NCBI GenBank assembly: GCA_024276605.1
Contig: JAJRWX010000023.1
Location: 17,538 to 81,537, forward strand
Direction: 5' to 3'
DNA length: 64,000 nt
Source: Planctomycetota bacterium
Lineage (GTDB): Bacteria; Planctomycetota; Phycisphaerae; UBA1845
Notes under the pieces: model-generated
Databases searched by the model: none
What the model saw: the letters and a program-made list of their open reading frames with translations, nothing else
Told to the model about the DNA's origin: nothing
Part shown: piece by piece, positions 17,650 through 26,832 of the stretch
How the letters are laid out: every line of letters starts with the position of its first letter
Position numbering within the stretch: the stretch's first letter is position 1
Program-made: the position numbers and the translations under genes

Positions 17650-19260
17650 CTATCGGACAGCGTGCTCAATTTCCTGATCGTCATCCTTCACGTCGGTCAA
17701 AAGAACCTCCGTCGTGAGCATCAAGCCGGCTACGCTCGCCGCATTCTCTAACGCGACACGGGAGACCTTAGCTGGATCAATAATCCCGGCCTTGATCATG
17801 TCCACGAATTCGCCCTTGCGTGCGTCAAATCCCTGTGTACCACTCTTTTCGAGGATTTGCTCGACGATAACCTCGCCCTCCAGACCGCTGTTTTCCACAA
17901 TCTGTGTGGCAGGTGCGCGAAGGGCCTTAGCGATAATGTCTACCCCTATCTTTTCGTCACCGCGAGCCTTGTCGCGCATCTTGTTGACGGCAGCAATAGA
18001 CCTGAGAAACGCCACGCCGCCACCAGGTACGATCCCTTCCTCCGCAGCGGCTTTGGTGGCATGGAATGCATCGTCAACCAAATCCTTGCGTTCTTTCACT
18101 TCCACTTCCGTCGCACCACCCACGCGAATCACCGCGACGCCACCGGTGAGCTTAGCCAATCGTTCCTGCAACTTCTCACGATCGTAATCACTGGTGCTTT
18201 TTTCGATTTGTCCGCGAATCTGCTCGCAACGAGCTTGAATGTCAGACTTTTTACCAACGCCCTGGATCACCGTTGTAGTGTCTTTGGTGATGACAACTTT
18301 TTTCGCGCTACCCATATCCTTGACTGTCACACTTTCGAGCTTAATACCAAGGTCTTCACTGATAAGCTTGCCACCCGTAACTGCGGCCAAATCCTGAAGC
18401 ATAGCCACGCGTCGGTCACCAAAACCTGGGGCCTTAATCGCGCAACATTTGAGTACGCCCCGCATCTTATTTACCACCAAACCAGCCAGTGCGTCTCCAT
18501 CGACGTCTTCTGCAATCACCAGCAGAGACTTACCCGCAGTCGAAACCGCTTCGAGCACAGGTACGAAATCGCGCAAGTTGGAAATCTTCTTTTCATAGAT
18601 CAAAATGAGCGGATTACTCAGCACACACTCAAGAGACCCCGGATCGGACATGAAGTAAGGAGACAAATACCCCTTATCAAACTGCATACCGTCGACCACT
18701 TCCTTTTCCGTCTCCAGCGCGTCACCCTCTTCAACTTCCACCACACCGTCTTTGCCTACGGCATCCATTGCACTGGCGAGAAGCTTACCGATGGTTTCGT
18801 CACCGTTGGCTGAAATCGTCGCGACCTTAGCAAGATCGTCATTAGAGCGAACCTTGACGGACAACGTCTTGATCGCATCAACCGCAGCCCCTACCGCCAG
18901 CTCAATACCCCGCTTAATAGCCATCGGATTCGCACCGGCAGCTACCGTCTTATACCCTTCACGGAAAATAGCTTCCGCTAATACCGTGGCAGCCGTCGTG
19001 CCATCACCCACGATATCCGAGGTTTTGGTCGCTACCTGGTTGATGAGTTTGGCACCCATATTTTCAAATGGTGAGGGAAGTTCGACTTCCTTACTTACAC
19101 TCACTCCGTCTTTGGTCGCCCGCGGCAAACCAAACGACTTTTGAAGCATTACATTTCGGCCTGTCGGTCCCATCGTGACCTTGACCGCTCTTGCCAACTT
19201 GCTCACACCTTCCAGAATCTCCCGCTTGGCTTCCTGGGAAAACATCATTTGCTTGGCCAT
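17650..19260 (-). CDS. groEL: GroEL chaperonin, divergent copy without GGM tail
   Basis: This is a 60-kDa chaperonin subunit. From ATG 19260 ([15 protein letters not shown]), with AGGAGA nine bases upstream, it is 536 residues. Family motifs are present: [24 protein letters not shown] and GGVAFLRSI. The usual LGPKGRNV and the equatorial ATP loop are recognisable, so it should bind ATP. The C-terminus ends [11 protein letters not shown] without the flexible Gly-Gly-Met tail of normal GroEL, which the neighbouring copy has. It lies downstream of groES. Loss of the tail and sequence drift suggest a specialised paralog; this is inference. Confidence 0.92.
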   Translation of the reverse strand: MAKQMMFSQEAKREILEGVSKLARAVKVTMGPTGRNVMLQKSFGLPRATKDGVSVSKEVELPSPFENMGAKLINQVATKTSDIVGDGTTAATVLAEAIFREGYKTVAAGANPMAIKRGIELAVGAAVDAIKTLSVKVRSNDDLAKVATISANGDETIGKLLASAMDAVGKDGVVEVEEGDALETEKEVVDGMQFDKGYLSPYFMSDPGSLECVLSNPLILIYEKKISNLRDFVPVLEAVSTAGKSLLVIAEDVDGDALAGLVVNKMRGVLKCCAIKAPGFGDRRVAMLQDLAAVTGGKLISEDLGIKLESVTVKDMGSAKKVVITKDTTTVIQGVGKKSDIQARCEQIRGQIEKSTSDYDREKLQERLAKLTGGVAVIRVGGATEVEVKERKDLVDDAFHATKAAAEEGIVPGGGVAFLRSIAAVNKMRDKARGDEKIGVDIIAKALRAPATQIVENSGLEGEVIVEQILEKSGTQGFDARKGEFVDMIKAGIIDPAKVSRVALENAASVAGLMLTTEVLLTDVKDDDQEIEHAVR

Positions 19261-19406
19261 CGACCAATCTCCTATTTCTGTTATCGCCGCAACGCGGCCT
19301 AGTGCCATATGCACCAATAAAGCATTCTCAATACAAGTGCAGCGTGAATGATCAATAAACTACGAGCATATCCACACCCAAGCGCCACCCCCAAGAGCAG
19401 CTTGCC

Positions 19407-19724
19407 CTAGTCCACGATGGCAAGAATATCGCTTTCACGAATCACGACGTATTGCTCAGTACCAAAATCAACTTCGGTGCCGGCATACTTACCGTAAAAC
19501 ACTTCATCGCCAAGAGACACCGATAGCTCACCGCGATTGCCGCTGTCGAGCATTTTACCCGGCCCCATCGCCACGACCGTACCACGTTGCGGTTTTTCAC
19601 GCGCTGCGTCCGGTAAAATAATACCACCGGATGTAACTTCACTAGCCTCACAAGGCTCAATCAATACACGATCGTCCATCGGTCGAAACTTAATCTTCGT
19701 CTTTTTTGCTGTCGCTGTTGCCAT
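19407..19724 (-). CDS. groES: GroES co-chaperonin
   Basis: This is the lid of the GroEL chamber. The 105-residue protein has the N-terminal KFRPMDDRVLIEPCEASEVT, the mobile-loop region SGGIILPDAAREKPQRGTVVA and VSLGDEVFYGKYAGTEV. GGAG lies upstream of the ATG. It lies between two groEL genes, with about 200 bases from groEL copy 1 and 146 bases to copy 2. I found no CIRCE (TTAGCACTC-N9-GAGTGCTAA) in front of it. Confidence 0.96.
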   Translation of the reverse strand: MATATAKKTKIKFRPMDDRVLIEPCEASEVTSGGIILPDAAREKPQRGTVVAMGPGKMLDSGNRGELSVSLGDEVFYGKYAGTEVDFGTEQYVVIRESDILAIVD

Positions 19725-19920
19725 CTCTTTAGTATTCTCCGTATCGGAAAGTAACCACTACGTTGCTATCTACTATCGTATTCTCTCTTTTAACGTGCGT
19801 TATAACCGCCAATCATTTATGGATGATCCCAGTTTCAGTCGCCACGTAAAAATAGAGCCTAACTTAATCGAGCCGCTGGATCACGCGGGCTGCGCTCACG
19901 CGTCAACCTTGCCCATACGG

Positions 19921-21558
19921 CTACATCATACCGCCCATTTCATCCATACCCGGCATCGCACCACCATCGCCTTTTTCCTTAGGCTGATCCGTAATGCACA
20001 CGTCGGTACTCAACAAAATACGGGCTACGCTGCTACCATTTTCCAATGCACTTCGCACAACCTTGGTCGGGTCAATCACACCGGCTTTCATCAAGTCGGT
20101 ATACTCAATCGTATCACCGTTAAAACCGAACGATCCACGCTGCGAAGCAACCTTATGGAGCACCACACCGGGATTCACGCCGGCATTTTCAGCAATCTGA
20201 CGAATAGGCGCCGTGATCGCCTCTCGAACGATCTCAACGCCGGTCTTCTGGTCGCCCTTAAGCTTTAAGTTGTCCAGGGCCTCAACCGCACGAACCAGTG
20301 CAACACCACCGCCAACCACAATGCCTTCTTCCAAGGCTGCTCGAGTTGCGTGCAAGGCGTCTTCCACGCGGGCCTTTTTTTCTTTGAGTTCAGACTCCGT
20401 CGCAGCGCCGACATTGATCTGCGCCACGCCACCGGCCAGCTTGGCCTTACGCTCTTGCAGCTTTTCGGTGTCATAATCAGACGTCGAGGTTGAAATCTCT
20501 TGATCGATTTGCGCGATGCGAGATTTAATATCCGCGGTTGAACCGGCGCCTTCGATCATAATCGTGTCGTTGGCGTCGATACGTATCTTCTTGGCCTGCC
20601 CCAAGTCGCTTATGGAAATTTTCTCAAGATCAAGACCGAGGTCTTCCATGATAGCAGTGCCACCGGTCAACATGGCTATATCGCCAAGCATCGCCTTGCG
20701 ACGATCACCGTAACCCGGGGCTTTCACAGCACAAACTTGTATAATACCTTTGAGCTTATTAACCACCAACGTAGCCAACGCTTCACCTTCCACATCCTCG
20801 GCAATAATGAGCAATGGACGCTTGGTCTTGGCTACCTTTTCCAACAGCGGAACGAGCTTGGGCACACTGCTGATTTTCTTTTCGTAGATAAGAATGAATG
20901 CCTTATCGAGGCGACACTCGACGGCATCCTGATCGGTAACAAAGTGAGGCGACAAAAAGCCGCGATCAAATTGCATACCTTCAACAACGTCGATGGTGGT
21001 TTCAGAAGTTTTTCCTTCTTCAACCGTGATTACGCCATCTTTGCCAACCTTCTCGAAGCAGTCTGCAAGAAGCTTGCCGATGACTGCATCATTGTTAGCT
21101 GAGATTTTGGCGACGTTGATAATATCGTCCTTCTTGTTCACACGAACGGGGCGCGACATGTCTGCGAGTTTGTCCACGATCTTGCGTACCGCAGCTTCAA
21201 TGCCGCGACCGATCGCAAACCCATCCGCGCCGGCGGCGATGTTTTTCAAACCGAGTTTGAAAATCGCTTCCGCGAGAATGGTGGCCGTCGTGGTCCCGTC
21301 ACCGGCGACCTCAGACGTCTTGCTGGCCGCTTCTTTGACCAACTGAGCGCCCAAATTCTCATATTTGTCGGCTAAATCGACTTCCTCAGCCACCGTGACG
21401 CCATCCTTGGTGACAGTAGGACTTCCCCACCCCTTATCAATTACCGCGTTTCGGCCTCTGGGACCTAGCGTTGACTTGACTGCGGCGGCGAGTTTTTCCA
21501 CGCCTTCCCGCAACGCCTGTCTCGCCTCCTGATCGTAGGCTAACTGCTTTACAGCCAT
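19921..21558 (-). CDS. groEL: GroEL chaperonin, canonical copy
   Basis: From ATG 21558 ([16 protein letters not shown]), with GAGGAGA eight bases upstream, this is a 545-residue chaperonin. It carries [35 protein letters not shown] and [14 protein letters not shown], and ends in GMDEMGGMM, the expected Gly-Met tail. The track start at 21678 adds 40 residues without family support. It is the first gene of the groEL-groES-groEL series on this strand, so it may be the housekeeping copy. No CIRCE was seen in the upstream 600 bases. Confidence 0.95.
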   Translation of the reverse strand: MAVKQLAYDQEARQALREGVEKLAAAVKSTLGPRGRNAVIDKGWGSPTVTKDGVTVAEEVDLADKYENLGAQLVKEAASKTSEVAGDGTTTATILAEAIFKLGLKNIAAGADGFAIGRGIEAAVRKIVDKLADMSRPVRVNKKDDIINVAKISANNDAVIGKLLADCFEKVGKDGVITVEEGKTSETTIDVVEGMQFDRGFLSPHFVTDQDAVECRLDKAFILIYEKKISSVPKLVPLLEKVAKTKRPLLIIAEDVEGEALATLVVNKLKGIIQVCAVKAPGYGDRRKAMLGDIAMLTGGTAIMEDLGLDLEKISISDLGQAKKIRIDANDTIMIEGAGSTADIKSRIAQIDQEISTSTSDYDTEKLQERKAKLAGGVAQINVGAATESELKEKKARVEDALHATRAALEEGIVVGGGVALVRAVEALDNLKLKGDQKTGVEIVREAITAPIRQIAENAGVNPGVVLHKVASQRGSFGFNGDTIEYTDLMKAGVIDPTKVVRSALENGSSVARILLSTDVCITDQPKEKGDGGAMPGMDEMGGMM

Positions 21559-22163
21559 GTTGCCGTTCTCCTCAAACCTGCTGGCATTAGAAAAAATAAC
21601 CGTTACATAACGATTTACGTTTTGACTTTGTAGACCGATCGCGGCAGCGCGCAGACCGATCAACCGATGTGTGTACACATTGGGGACCAGAATGCCTGCA
21701 GGGCGGAAGACGACCTAACTCGTTAATTGGCAACAAGTTGCGCTGCGTAGCATATCCGGAAAGTAAAGTTCTCATCCTGCCACGATGGCAGGCCACTGGT
21801 TGGGGATTGATTTAACATGCCAATTTGACAGCAAGGATCGAACCGGAGCATCTGATTCACAAGCTAAGCGAGCCGCATGCTTTCGCGGGTGCATGAAAGT
21901 TGGTACGGCGGGTGAGCGGCATGGACAAACGCCGTGGGATCGGGTTTCCCAATGTTCGATGGATGCTGCCCGCGGTGTTTGCCCGTGAGGGTGTAACCAG
22001 AAAAAGCACGGGCAAGCGTCGCCTCGAACGCCTTTCCTGAATCCGCGATACCTTTGCCGCGACGCTTGTCCATGCAACCCCACTCAAGCCCGCTCAAACT
22101 ATCATGCGCCCTCAGGCCATGCGACCGTTGCGATAGCGCCTCCACTTCCGTAAACTCGGCAGC
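21559..22163. other. 605-bp divergent region between groEL and asnS
   Basis: No gene is supported. Short ORFs on both strands (21857-22145) are translations of a repeat and do not match a family. The region contains the dispersed structured element at 21910-22065 and the promoters for groEL (minus) and asnS (plus). Confidence 0.6.
21910..22065 (+). repeat. structured dispersed element, copy A
   Basis: This about 155-bp stretch aligns almost without gaps to 30311-30466; the middle 40 bases I compared agree at about two positions in three. Shared blocks include GGATGCTGCC/GAATGCTACC, GCCC...GTAACC and TCCTGAATCCGCGA followed by CTTTG.CGCGACG. The last block can form a hairpin. Both copies lie upstream of a plus-strand gene (here asnS, about 100 bases ahead). 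Confidence 0.7.
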
Positions 22164-23675
22164 ATGGAAACAACGTCAAAAACCAAAATCAATCGGCTAT
22201 CCGAGCACGATGGACAAATCGTCACGCTCAGCGGGTGGGTCTACAACACACGGGTATCAGGCAAAATCGCCTTCGTCATCCTGCGCGACGGCACGGGTAT
22301 GTGCCAATGCGTATTCGAGAAAAGCGACGAGCTAGCTGAAGTATTCGCCACTGTCAAAACACTTTCCCAGGAATCAGCAGTCGAGGTTACCGGGGTCGTC
22401 AACAAAGAGGATCGCTCCATCGGTGGTTATGAAATGAAAGCGTCCGGTTTGAGCGTGGTCCATGCATCCAGCGATTATCCCATTACGCCCAAGCCCCACG
22501 GTATCGATTTCTTGATGAAACATCGCCATTTGTGGTTCCGATCCAAACGACAATGGCACATCATGCGCATACGGTCTACGGTCATCGACCAGATACGCCG
22601 TTTCTTCAACGACAACGGCTTCATTCTCTTCGACTCACCCATTTTCGCCCCCGCTGCCGGTGAAGGTTCGCAGACGCTGTTCAAAGTTGATTACTTTGGT
22701 GACGAGGTCTATCTCGCGCAGACCGGGCAATTGTACCTCGAAGCAGCCTGCATGGCCCACGGCAAAGTCTTCTGTTTCGGCCCGACCTTCCGCGCGGAAA
22801 AAAGTAAGACGCGCCGGCACCTCACCGAATTTTGGATGGTGGAACCGGAGATCGCGTTCGCCAGCCTGAGCGATGTGATAGACCTGGCTGAGGATTTTAT
22901 TTGCTCCATCGTCCAGCGCGTATTGAATGACCATCGTGAAGCGCTGATCGAACTCGGTCGAGACATATCCGATCTCGAAGCCATCCAACGCCCGTTTGTC
23001 CGTCTCGCATACGATCAAGCAGTGGAGTTGCTACACAGTGACAAATCTAAGACCCTTCTAGAAAATGACTTGTCCGAGAAAACGGCCAAGATAGAAGAAT
23101 TAGCTTCAACCATCGTTGAGCTTGAGGAAATCGCCAAAGGCGGCGGTAAGCAGTGGAAAAAGGACAAAGCCGCAGCCGACGCCATTGCCGCCCGTGAACA
23201 GCGCAGCGAGTTAGAGGAGCAGGTCAAAAACATCCCGCATCACATGCAACTCGCAGCCAACTTTGAATGGGGTAGTGACCTGGGCGGTTCTGACGAAACC
23301 ATCATTTCCCGCCTGCACGACCGTCCGGTCTGCGTCACGCATTACCCACGGGGCGTCAAAGCGTTTTACATGCGTCAGGACCGCGAAAACGAAAAGGTCG
23401 TCGAGTGTTTCGACATGCTCGCCCCGCAGGGCTTCGGCGAGATCATCGGCGGCTCAGCCAGAGAAGAAGATTACGATCGGCTGGTCGAGCGCATGAAGCA
23501 AGAACACCTACCGCAAGAGGATTACGAATGGTACCTAGACCTTCGCCGCTACGGCTCCGTCCCACACGGCGGCTTCGGATTAGGCGTAGAGCGAACCCTA
23601 GCCTGGCTATGCGGCCTAAAACACATCAGAGAAACCATTCCCTACCCACGCATGATGGGCAAGTTTTATCCGTAG
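22164..23675 (+). CDS. asnS: Asparaginyl-tRNA synthetase with coiled-coil insertion
   Basis: AsnRS charges tRNA-Asn. The N-terminal OB-fold binds the anticodon (ITLSGWVYNTRVSGKIAFVILRDG reads VTLSGWVYN...FVILRDGTGMCQC). Class II motifs follow: FRAEKSKTRRHLTEFWMVEPE (motif 2) and GGFGLGVERTLAWLCGLKHI (motif 3), ending IPYPRMMGKFYP, typical of AsnRS. At 503 residues it exceeds the usual 430-465. The extra part is at about residues 290-355, a charged, heptad-like segment (LSEKTAKIEELASTIVELEE... REQRSELEEQVKNI) between the AsnRS core blocks. ATG 22164 has no strong ribosome site. Confidence 0.93.
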   Translation: METTSKTKINRLSEHDGQIVTLSGWVYNTRVSGKIAFVILRDGTGMCQCVFEKSDELAEVFATVKTLSQESAVEVTGVVNKEDRSIGGYEMKASGLSVVHASSDYPITPKPHGIDFLMKHRHLWFRSKRQWHIMRIRSTVIDQIRRFFNDNGFILFDSPIFAPAAGEGSQTLFKVDYFGDEVYLAQTGQLYLEAACMAHGKVFCFGPTFRAEKSKTRRHLTEFWMVEPEIAFASLSDVIDLAEDFICSIVQRVLNDHREALIELGRDISDLEAIQRPFVRLAYDQAVELLHSDKSKTLLENDLSEKTAKIEELASTIVELEEIAKGGGKQWKKDKAAADAIAAREQRSELEEQVKNIPHHMQLAANFEWGSDLGGSDETIISRLHDRPVCVTHYPRGVKAFYMRQDRENEKVVECFDMLAPQGFGEIIGGSAREEDYDRLVERMKQEHLPQEDYEWYLDLRRYGSVPHGGFGLGVERTLAWLCGLKHIRETIPYPRMMGKFYP

Positions 23676-23696
23676 GGAAAAATGAACGGCGTACTT

Positions 23697-25223
23697 ATGA
23701 AAAACGAAACCATCAACTCATTAAAACCAGCACCGGTTGTTTTTTGCTCATATGCGCACGAAACTTTAGAACACAATGCTTGGGTAAAAAGTCTCGGCGA
23801 AAAACTTCGCGCTGATGGAGTTGATTTACTACTAGATGTCTTTCATCTGGGACTAGGTGACGATTTGATGTTGTTCATGGAAAATATTTCAGAATCTAAC
23901 CGAGTGATTCTCGTGTGTACCCCAACCTACGCAACTAAAGCTAACACAGGAAAAGGAGGTGTTGGCTATGAGCGATCGGTTATCACTTCAGAATTAGCAA
24001 AAAAAATCGACACCAACAAATTTGTTTGCATTTTACGTTCAGGAGACGCCGACAAATCAATTCCTATTTTTGCAAAATCAAAACTTTTTGTTGATTTTCG
24101 TGATGAATTGAAATTTCAAGATTCTTATGATGAGTTGCTGAGCGATTTACATGATGCAAACACAAATCGAGAACCGGTACTTGGACCAAATCGATTTGAA
24201 GTTTCCAACGAAAAGGAATCCGCAAGTACAAGCGCAACCTCGAATGGCTTTACAATACAGAGAGTAAAATACAGCACTGACCTCCTCGATAAAGCTGAGA
24301 TCATTCTTCAAGCAAGAAACAGGATGGAGTGGAAAAAACTACTACTAGAAACACGCAAGAATTTTGTCAATAATATTTGTACCTGGCGTTCAACGGCGGA
24401 GGCTAGGAATCCGAGTGATTATACGCGAGAGGAAATTTTCGAGAGTGGAGTAGATATATGCGAGCCGATGCTGAAGCTTTCCATTTCGGCGGCCTACTCT
24501 GAATTACCTGAATTTCAGAATCAAATAGAATTCATTGATGATCTTCGGAACATTGAGGGATGGCAGGTTTACGGTTGCACCCTACTCATCAGCATGCCAG
24601 ACGCTCTGGCTTACATATATCATCATTTACTAGGCTCGATGCTCATAGAGTCTGACCAACATTTGCGCGCTGTGGAGTTGTTAACATGTACCTTCACTGA
24701 GCGGCGATATCAAGAGACCGTTCCGTTGTGGCAAGAATCACAAATGATGGGCTGGGTCGATTTTCTAGACGGAAATTGTATAACCTCTTGGAAATACATG
24801 ACCAGCATTTTCATCAAACGAACTTGGCTCGATAGATTCTTCTTATCACAAAAACAATTCATTGAGGGGTACAGGGCATATTGCGCGCTGGCTTCCGTGA
24901 TAGAGCTTGCATCTACATTGGGTAGCAGTCAATCAATACAGCAACATCCCGTTCAATCACACGCAGTCCCAACAACATTTCTGCATCCCATTGATCAGAA
25001 TGGTGCAGACTATTCTAGAGTGCTAAGTAAAGCTATTCCGGCAATAGACATACTGGAGACAATTGCCTTACGTTCAAAAACAACCGTCGCAGCCATACAC
25101 GATGCCTGGAACGATTGGTATCTGAGTTGTGTTCGACGACTTGGAGAATACCATTACGGTTCCCTCAGTCGCAAATTAAGCAGAACAGCAGCCCCGTCTT
25201 TACCCCACATCACGACTCGCTAG
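23697..25223 (+). CDS. SEFIR-domain protein with helical C-terminal region
   Basis: Residues about 10-165 look like a bacterial SEFIR domain, a relative of TIR: APVVFCSYAHETLEHNAWV, LRADGVDLLLDVFHLGLGDDL, MENISESNRVILVCTPTYATKA, GKGGVGYERSVITSEL and KLFVDFRDE. Bacterial SEFIR/TIR proteins are often defence or signalling modules. The remaining 340 residues are mostly helical and unrecognised; they may be a sensor or effector part. I chose ATG 23697 (MKNETINS); the ATG at 23682 is close behind asnS, with AGGG upstream. The gene looks more AT-rich than asnS and miaE on each side, suggesting it was acquired. No nuclease, NADase or helicase partner is adjacent. Confidence 0.8.
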   Translation: MKNETINSLKPAPVVFCSYAHETLEHNAWVKSLGEKLRADGVDLLLDVFHLGLGDDLMLFMENISESNRVILVCTPTYATKANTGKGGVGYERSVITSELAKKIDTNKFVCILRSGDADKSIPIFAKSKLFVDFRDELKFQDSYDELLSDLHDANTNREPVLGPNRFEVSNEKESASTSATSNGFTIQRVKYSTDLLDKAEIILQARNRMEWKKLLLETRKNFVNNICTWRSTAEARNPSDYTREEIFESGVDICEPMLKLSISAAYSELPEFQNQIEFIDDLRNIEGWQVYGCTLLISMPDALAYIYHHLLGSMLIESDQHLRAVELLTCTFTERRYQETVPLWQESQMMGWVDFLDGNCITSWKYMTSIFIKRTWLDRFFLSQKQFIEGYRAYCALASVIELASTLGSSQSIQQHPVQSHAVPTTFLHPIDQNGADYSRVLSKAIPAIDILETIALRSKTTVAAIHDAWNDWYLSCVRRLGEYHYGSLSRKLSRTAAPSLPHITTR

Positions 25224-25320
25224 TTACATAGTTTATAACTGTGCAGGCCGGATCATCGCTCAAGCACCACCGCGACCTTGCTCGTTCGCAAAATAGCTAT
25301 GATTTGATTATCATACCGAC

Positions 25321-25941
25321 ATGACAATCGACACCATCGTGACAGATCTTCCGCTTCGCTATCAAACGCCCAGCGATTGGGTTGCGCTGGTTATGCAAGA
25401 CCCGCTCGCGTTGCTTAACGATCACGCTCATCTGGAAAAAAAAGCGGCTGGCAATGCGTTGGAATTGCTGAATCGTTGGCCCGAACCAAACCCGCCTGAA
25501 AATTGGGTTAAGGTGATGACGGCTATCGCACGGGACGAAGTCGAGCACCTAGCCATCGTCGTGCGCCTACTCGCTCGTCGCGGCGGGGAACTCACGCGCT
25601 ACCATCGCAACCCCTACGCCGCGCAGCTTCATCAGTTAGTGCGTATGGGACAGGGACGAGATGAACTCATGGACCGACTCATGATTAGTGCCTTAATCGA
25701 GGCACGCTCCTGCGAACGATTCGCGGTCCTGGCAGCGCACTGTGAAGACGAGGAACTAGCTCGTCTATACGCCAATCTCTACACATCAGAAGCGGGGCAT
25801 TACGAAATCTTCATCGGCCTGGCAAGGGAGCTACCGCACATTCGCCTCGTCGATCAGAGATGGGAACAAATGCTCGATGCCGAGGCTGAAATCATTGCCA
25901 GCCAACCGCCGGGGCCTAGTATGCACAGCGGGTTATCGTAG
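25321..25941 (+). CDS. miaE: MiaE-type tRNA hydroxylase
   Basis: MiaE is a di-iron enzyme that hydroxylates the isopentenyl group of modified adenosine 37 in tRNA. The 206-residue protein is helical, with ligand motifs DEVEHLAIVVRLLARRGGEL, ALIEARSCERFAVLA and LYTSEAGHYEIFIGLA, the carboxylate and histidine pattern of this family (ExxH type). The upstream sequence lacks a clear ribosome site. It follows the SEFIR gene after about 100 bases, and no functional link is evident. Confidence 0.88.
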   Translation: MTIDTIVTDLPLRYQTPSDWVALVMQDPLALLNDHAHLEKKAAGNALELLNRWPEPNPPENWVKVMTAIARDEVEHLAIVVRLLARRGGELTRYHRNPYAAQLHQLVRMGQGRDELMDRLMISALIEARSCERFAVLAAHCEDEELARLYANLYTSEAGHYEIFIGLARELPHIRLVDQRWEQMLDAEAEIIASQPPGPSMHSGLS

Positions 25942-25999
25942 AACTTATAGCCTAACCTTGTGGCCAATGAAACTAGTGCTTCGTCACTGCTAAGAATTC

Positions 26000-26112
26000 G
26001 GGTGGCATGGGTAAGTCCCGATGTATCCCGACGTATAGTCGGGATACATCGGGACTTACCCGTGTAGCTCCGGTGGCCACCACGGGCAATAAAAGCCTTA
26101 CCCATGCCACCC
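26000..26112. repeat. nested perfect inverted repeats
   Basis: An outer pair of perfect 16-base arms (GGGTGGCATGGGTAAG at 26000-26015 and its complement at 26097-26112) encloses a perfect 24-base pair (GGGTAAGTCCCGATGTATCC... at 26009-26032, partner 26038-26061) with the five-base loop GTATA. The arms overlap, so the two folds are alternatives. It lies between the convergent miaE and VOC genes. Confidence 0.9.
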
Positions 26113-26149
26113 AACGCCTCCCAACAATGATGGGGCCATGCCATCCATG

Positions 26150-26650
26150 CTAGCTCTGACAAGTTGATCCGTGCTCAGCCATCTGTTTGAAAAACTCTTC
26201 CGCAGCTTGACCGATTTCCTCCGGTGTAAGGTCTTTGATGTGTGTCGCAATGCCCCATACGTGACCAAAGGGATCACGCAGTTGACCATATCGATCACCC
26301 CAGAACGCATCCATCGGAGGCATGGTCGCGGTGGCGCCTGCTTTGACTGCTTGATCATATACGGCATCGACGTCTTCAACATAAAGATGAATGGTAACAG
26401 TCGTCCCTTTGAGCGTCTCCGGCGATACACACCCTTTACCCTGTGGCATTTCTCCGGCTAGCATCACATGAGAATTACCGATACGAACTTCTGCGTGCAT
26501 CACCCCTTGTCCGTCCGGACCCGGCATGCGACATATTTCTTCCGCACCAAAGGCCTGCTGATAAAATTCTATCGCTTTCGCCCCATCCCGCACGACAAGG
26601 TGAGCAGATACCGTATTAAATCCCTCTGGAATTGGTTTCACTGTGGCCAT
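26150..26650 (-). CDS. VOC-family (glyoxalase/PhnB-like) protein
   Basis: This is a 166-residue single-chain vicinal-oxygen-chelate protein with two beta-alpha-beta-beta-beta units. It reads NTVSAHLVVRDGAKAIEFYQ at the start, then FGAEEICRMPGPDG, and ATMPPMDAFWGDRYGQLRDPFGHVWGIATH, the PhnB-like signature. The substrate is not clear. ATG 26650 is favoured over 26656 because AAGGAG is nine bases upstream. It may belong to the TetR/DUF1761/SRPBCC group on the same strand, although 182 bases separate it from the SRPBCC gene. Confidence 0.87.
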   Translation of the reverse strand: MATVKPIPEGFNTVSAHLVVRDGAKAIEFYQQAFGAEEICRMPGPDGQGVMHAEVRIGNSHVMLAGEMPQGKGCVSPETLKGTTVTIHLYVEDVDAVYDQAVKAGATATMPPMDAFWGDRYGQLRDPFGHVWGIATHIKDLTPEEIGQAAEEFFKQMAEHGSTCQS

Positions 26651-26832
26651 AATCATACGCTCCTTTCATTGACGGGTATCTTCACTTACATCTCGCATCT
26701 GACTTCTGCCCGCCATGCCTGCAGATACGTCTCACAAGGATACAACCCAACCACAACCTAACAAATATAAAACATCTTGTCAACCGGCAACATACACGCA
26801 CAAAATACTAAATCTTATCTTACAACGTGTTA

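Noticed and set aside
19725-19920. CIRCE heat-shock operator before groES
   Set aside because: I looked for TTAGCACTC and GAGTGCTAA around groES and both groEL genes and found neither arm.
21785-22145. several ORFs in the groEL-asnS gap
   Set aside because: They are translations of the dispersed element; their similarity to ORFs at 30170-30427 reflects the repeat, not a protein.
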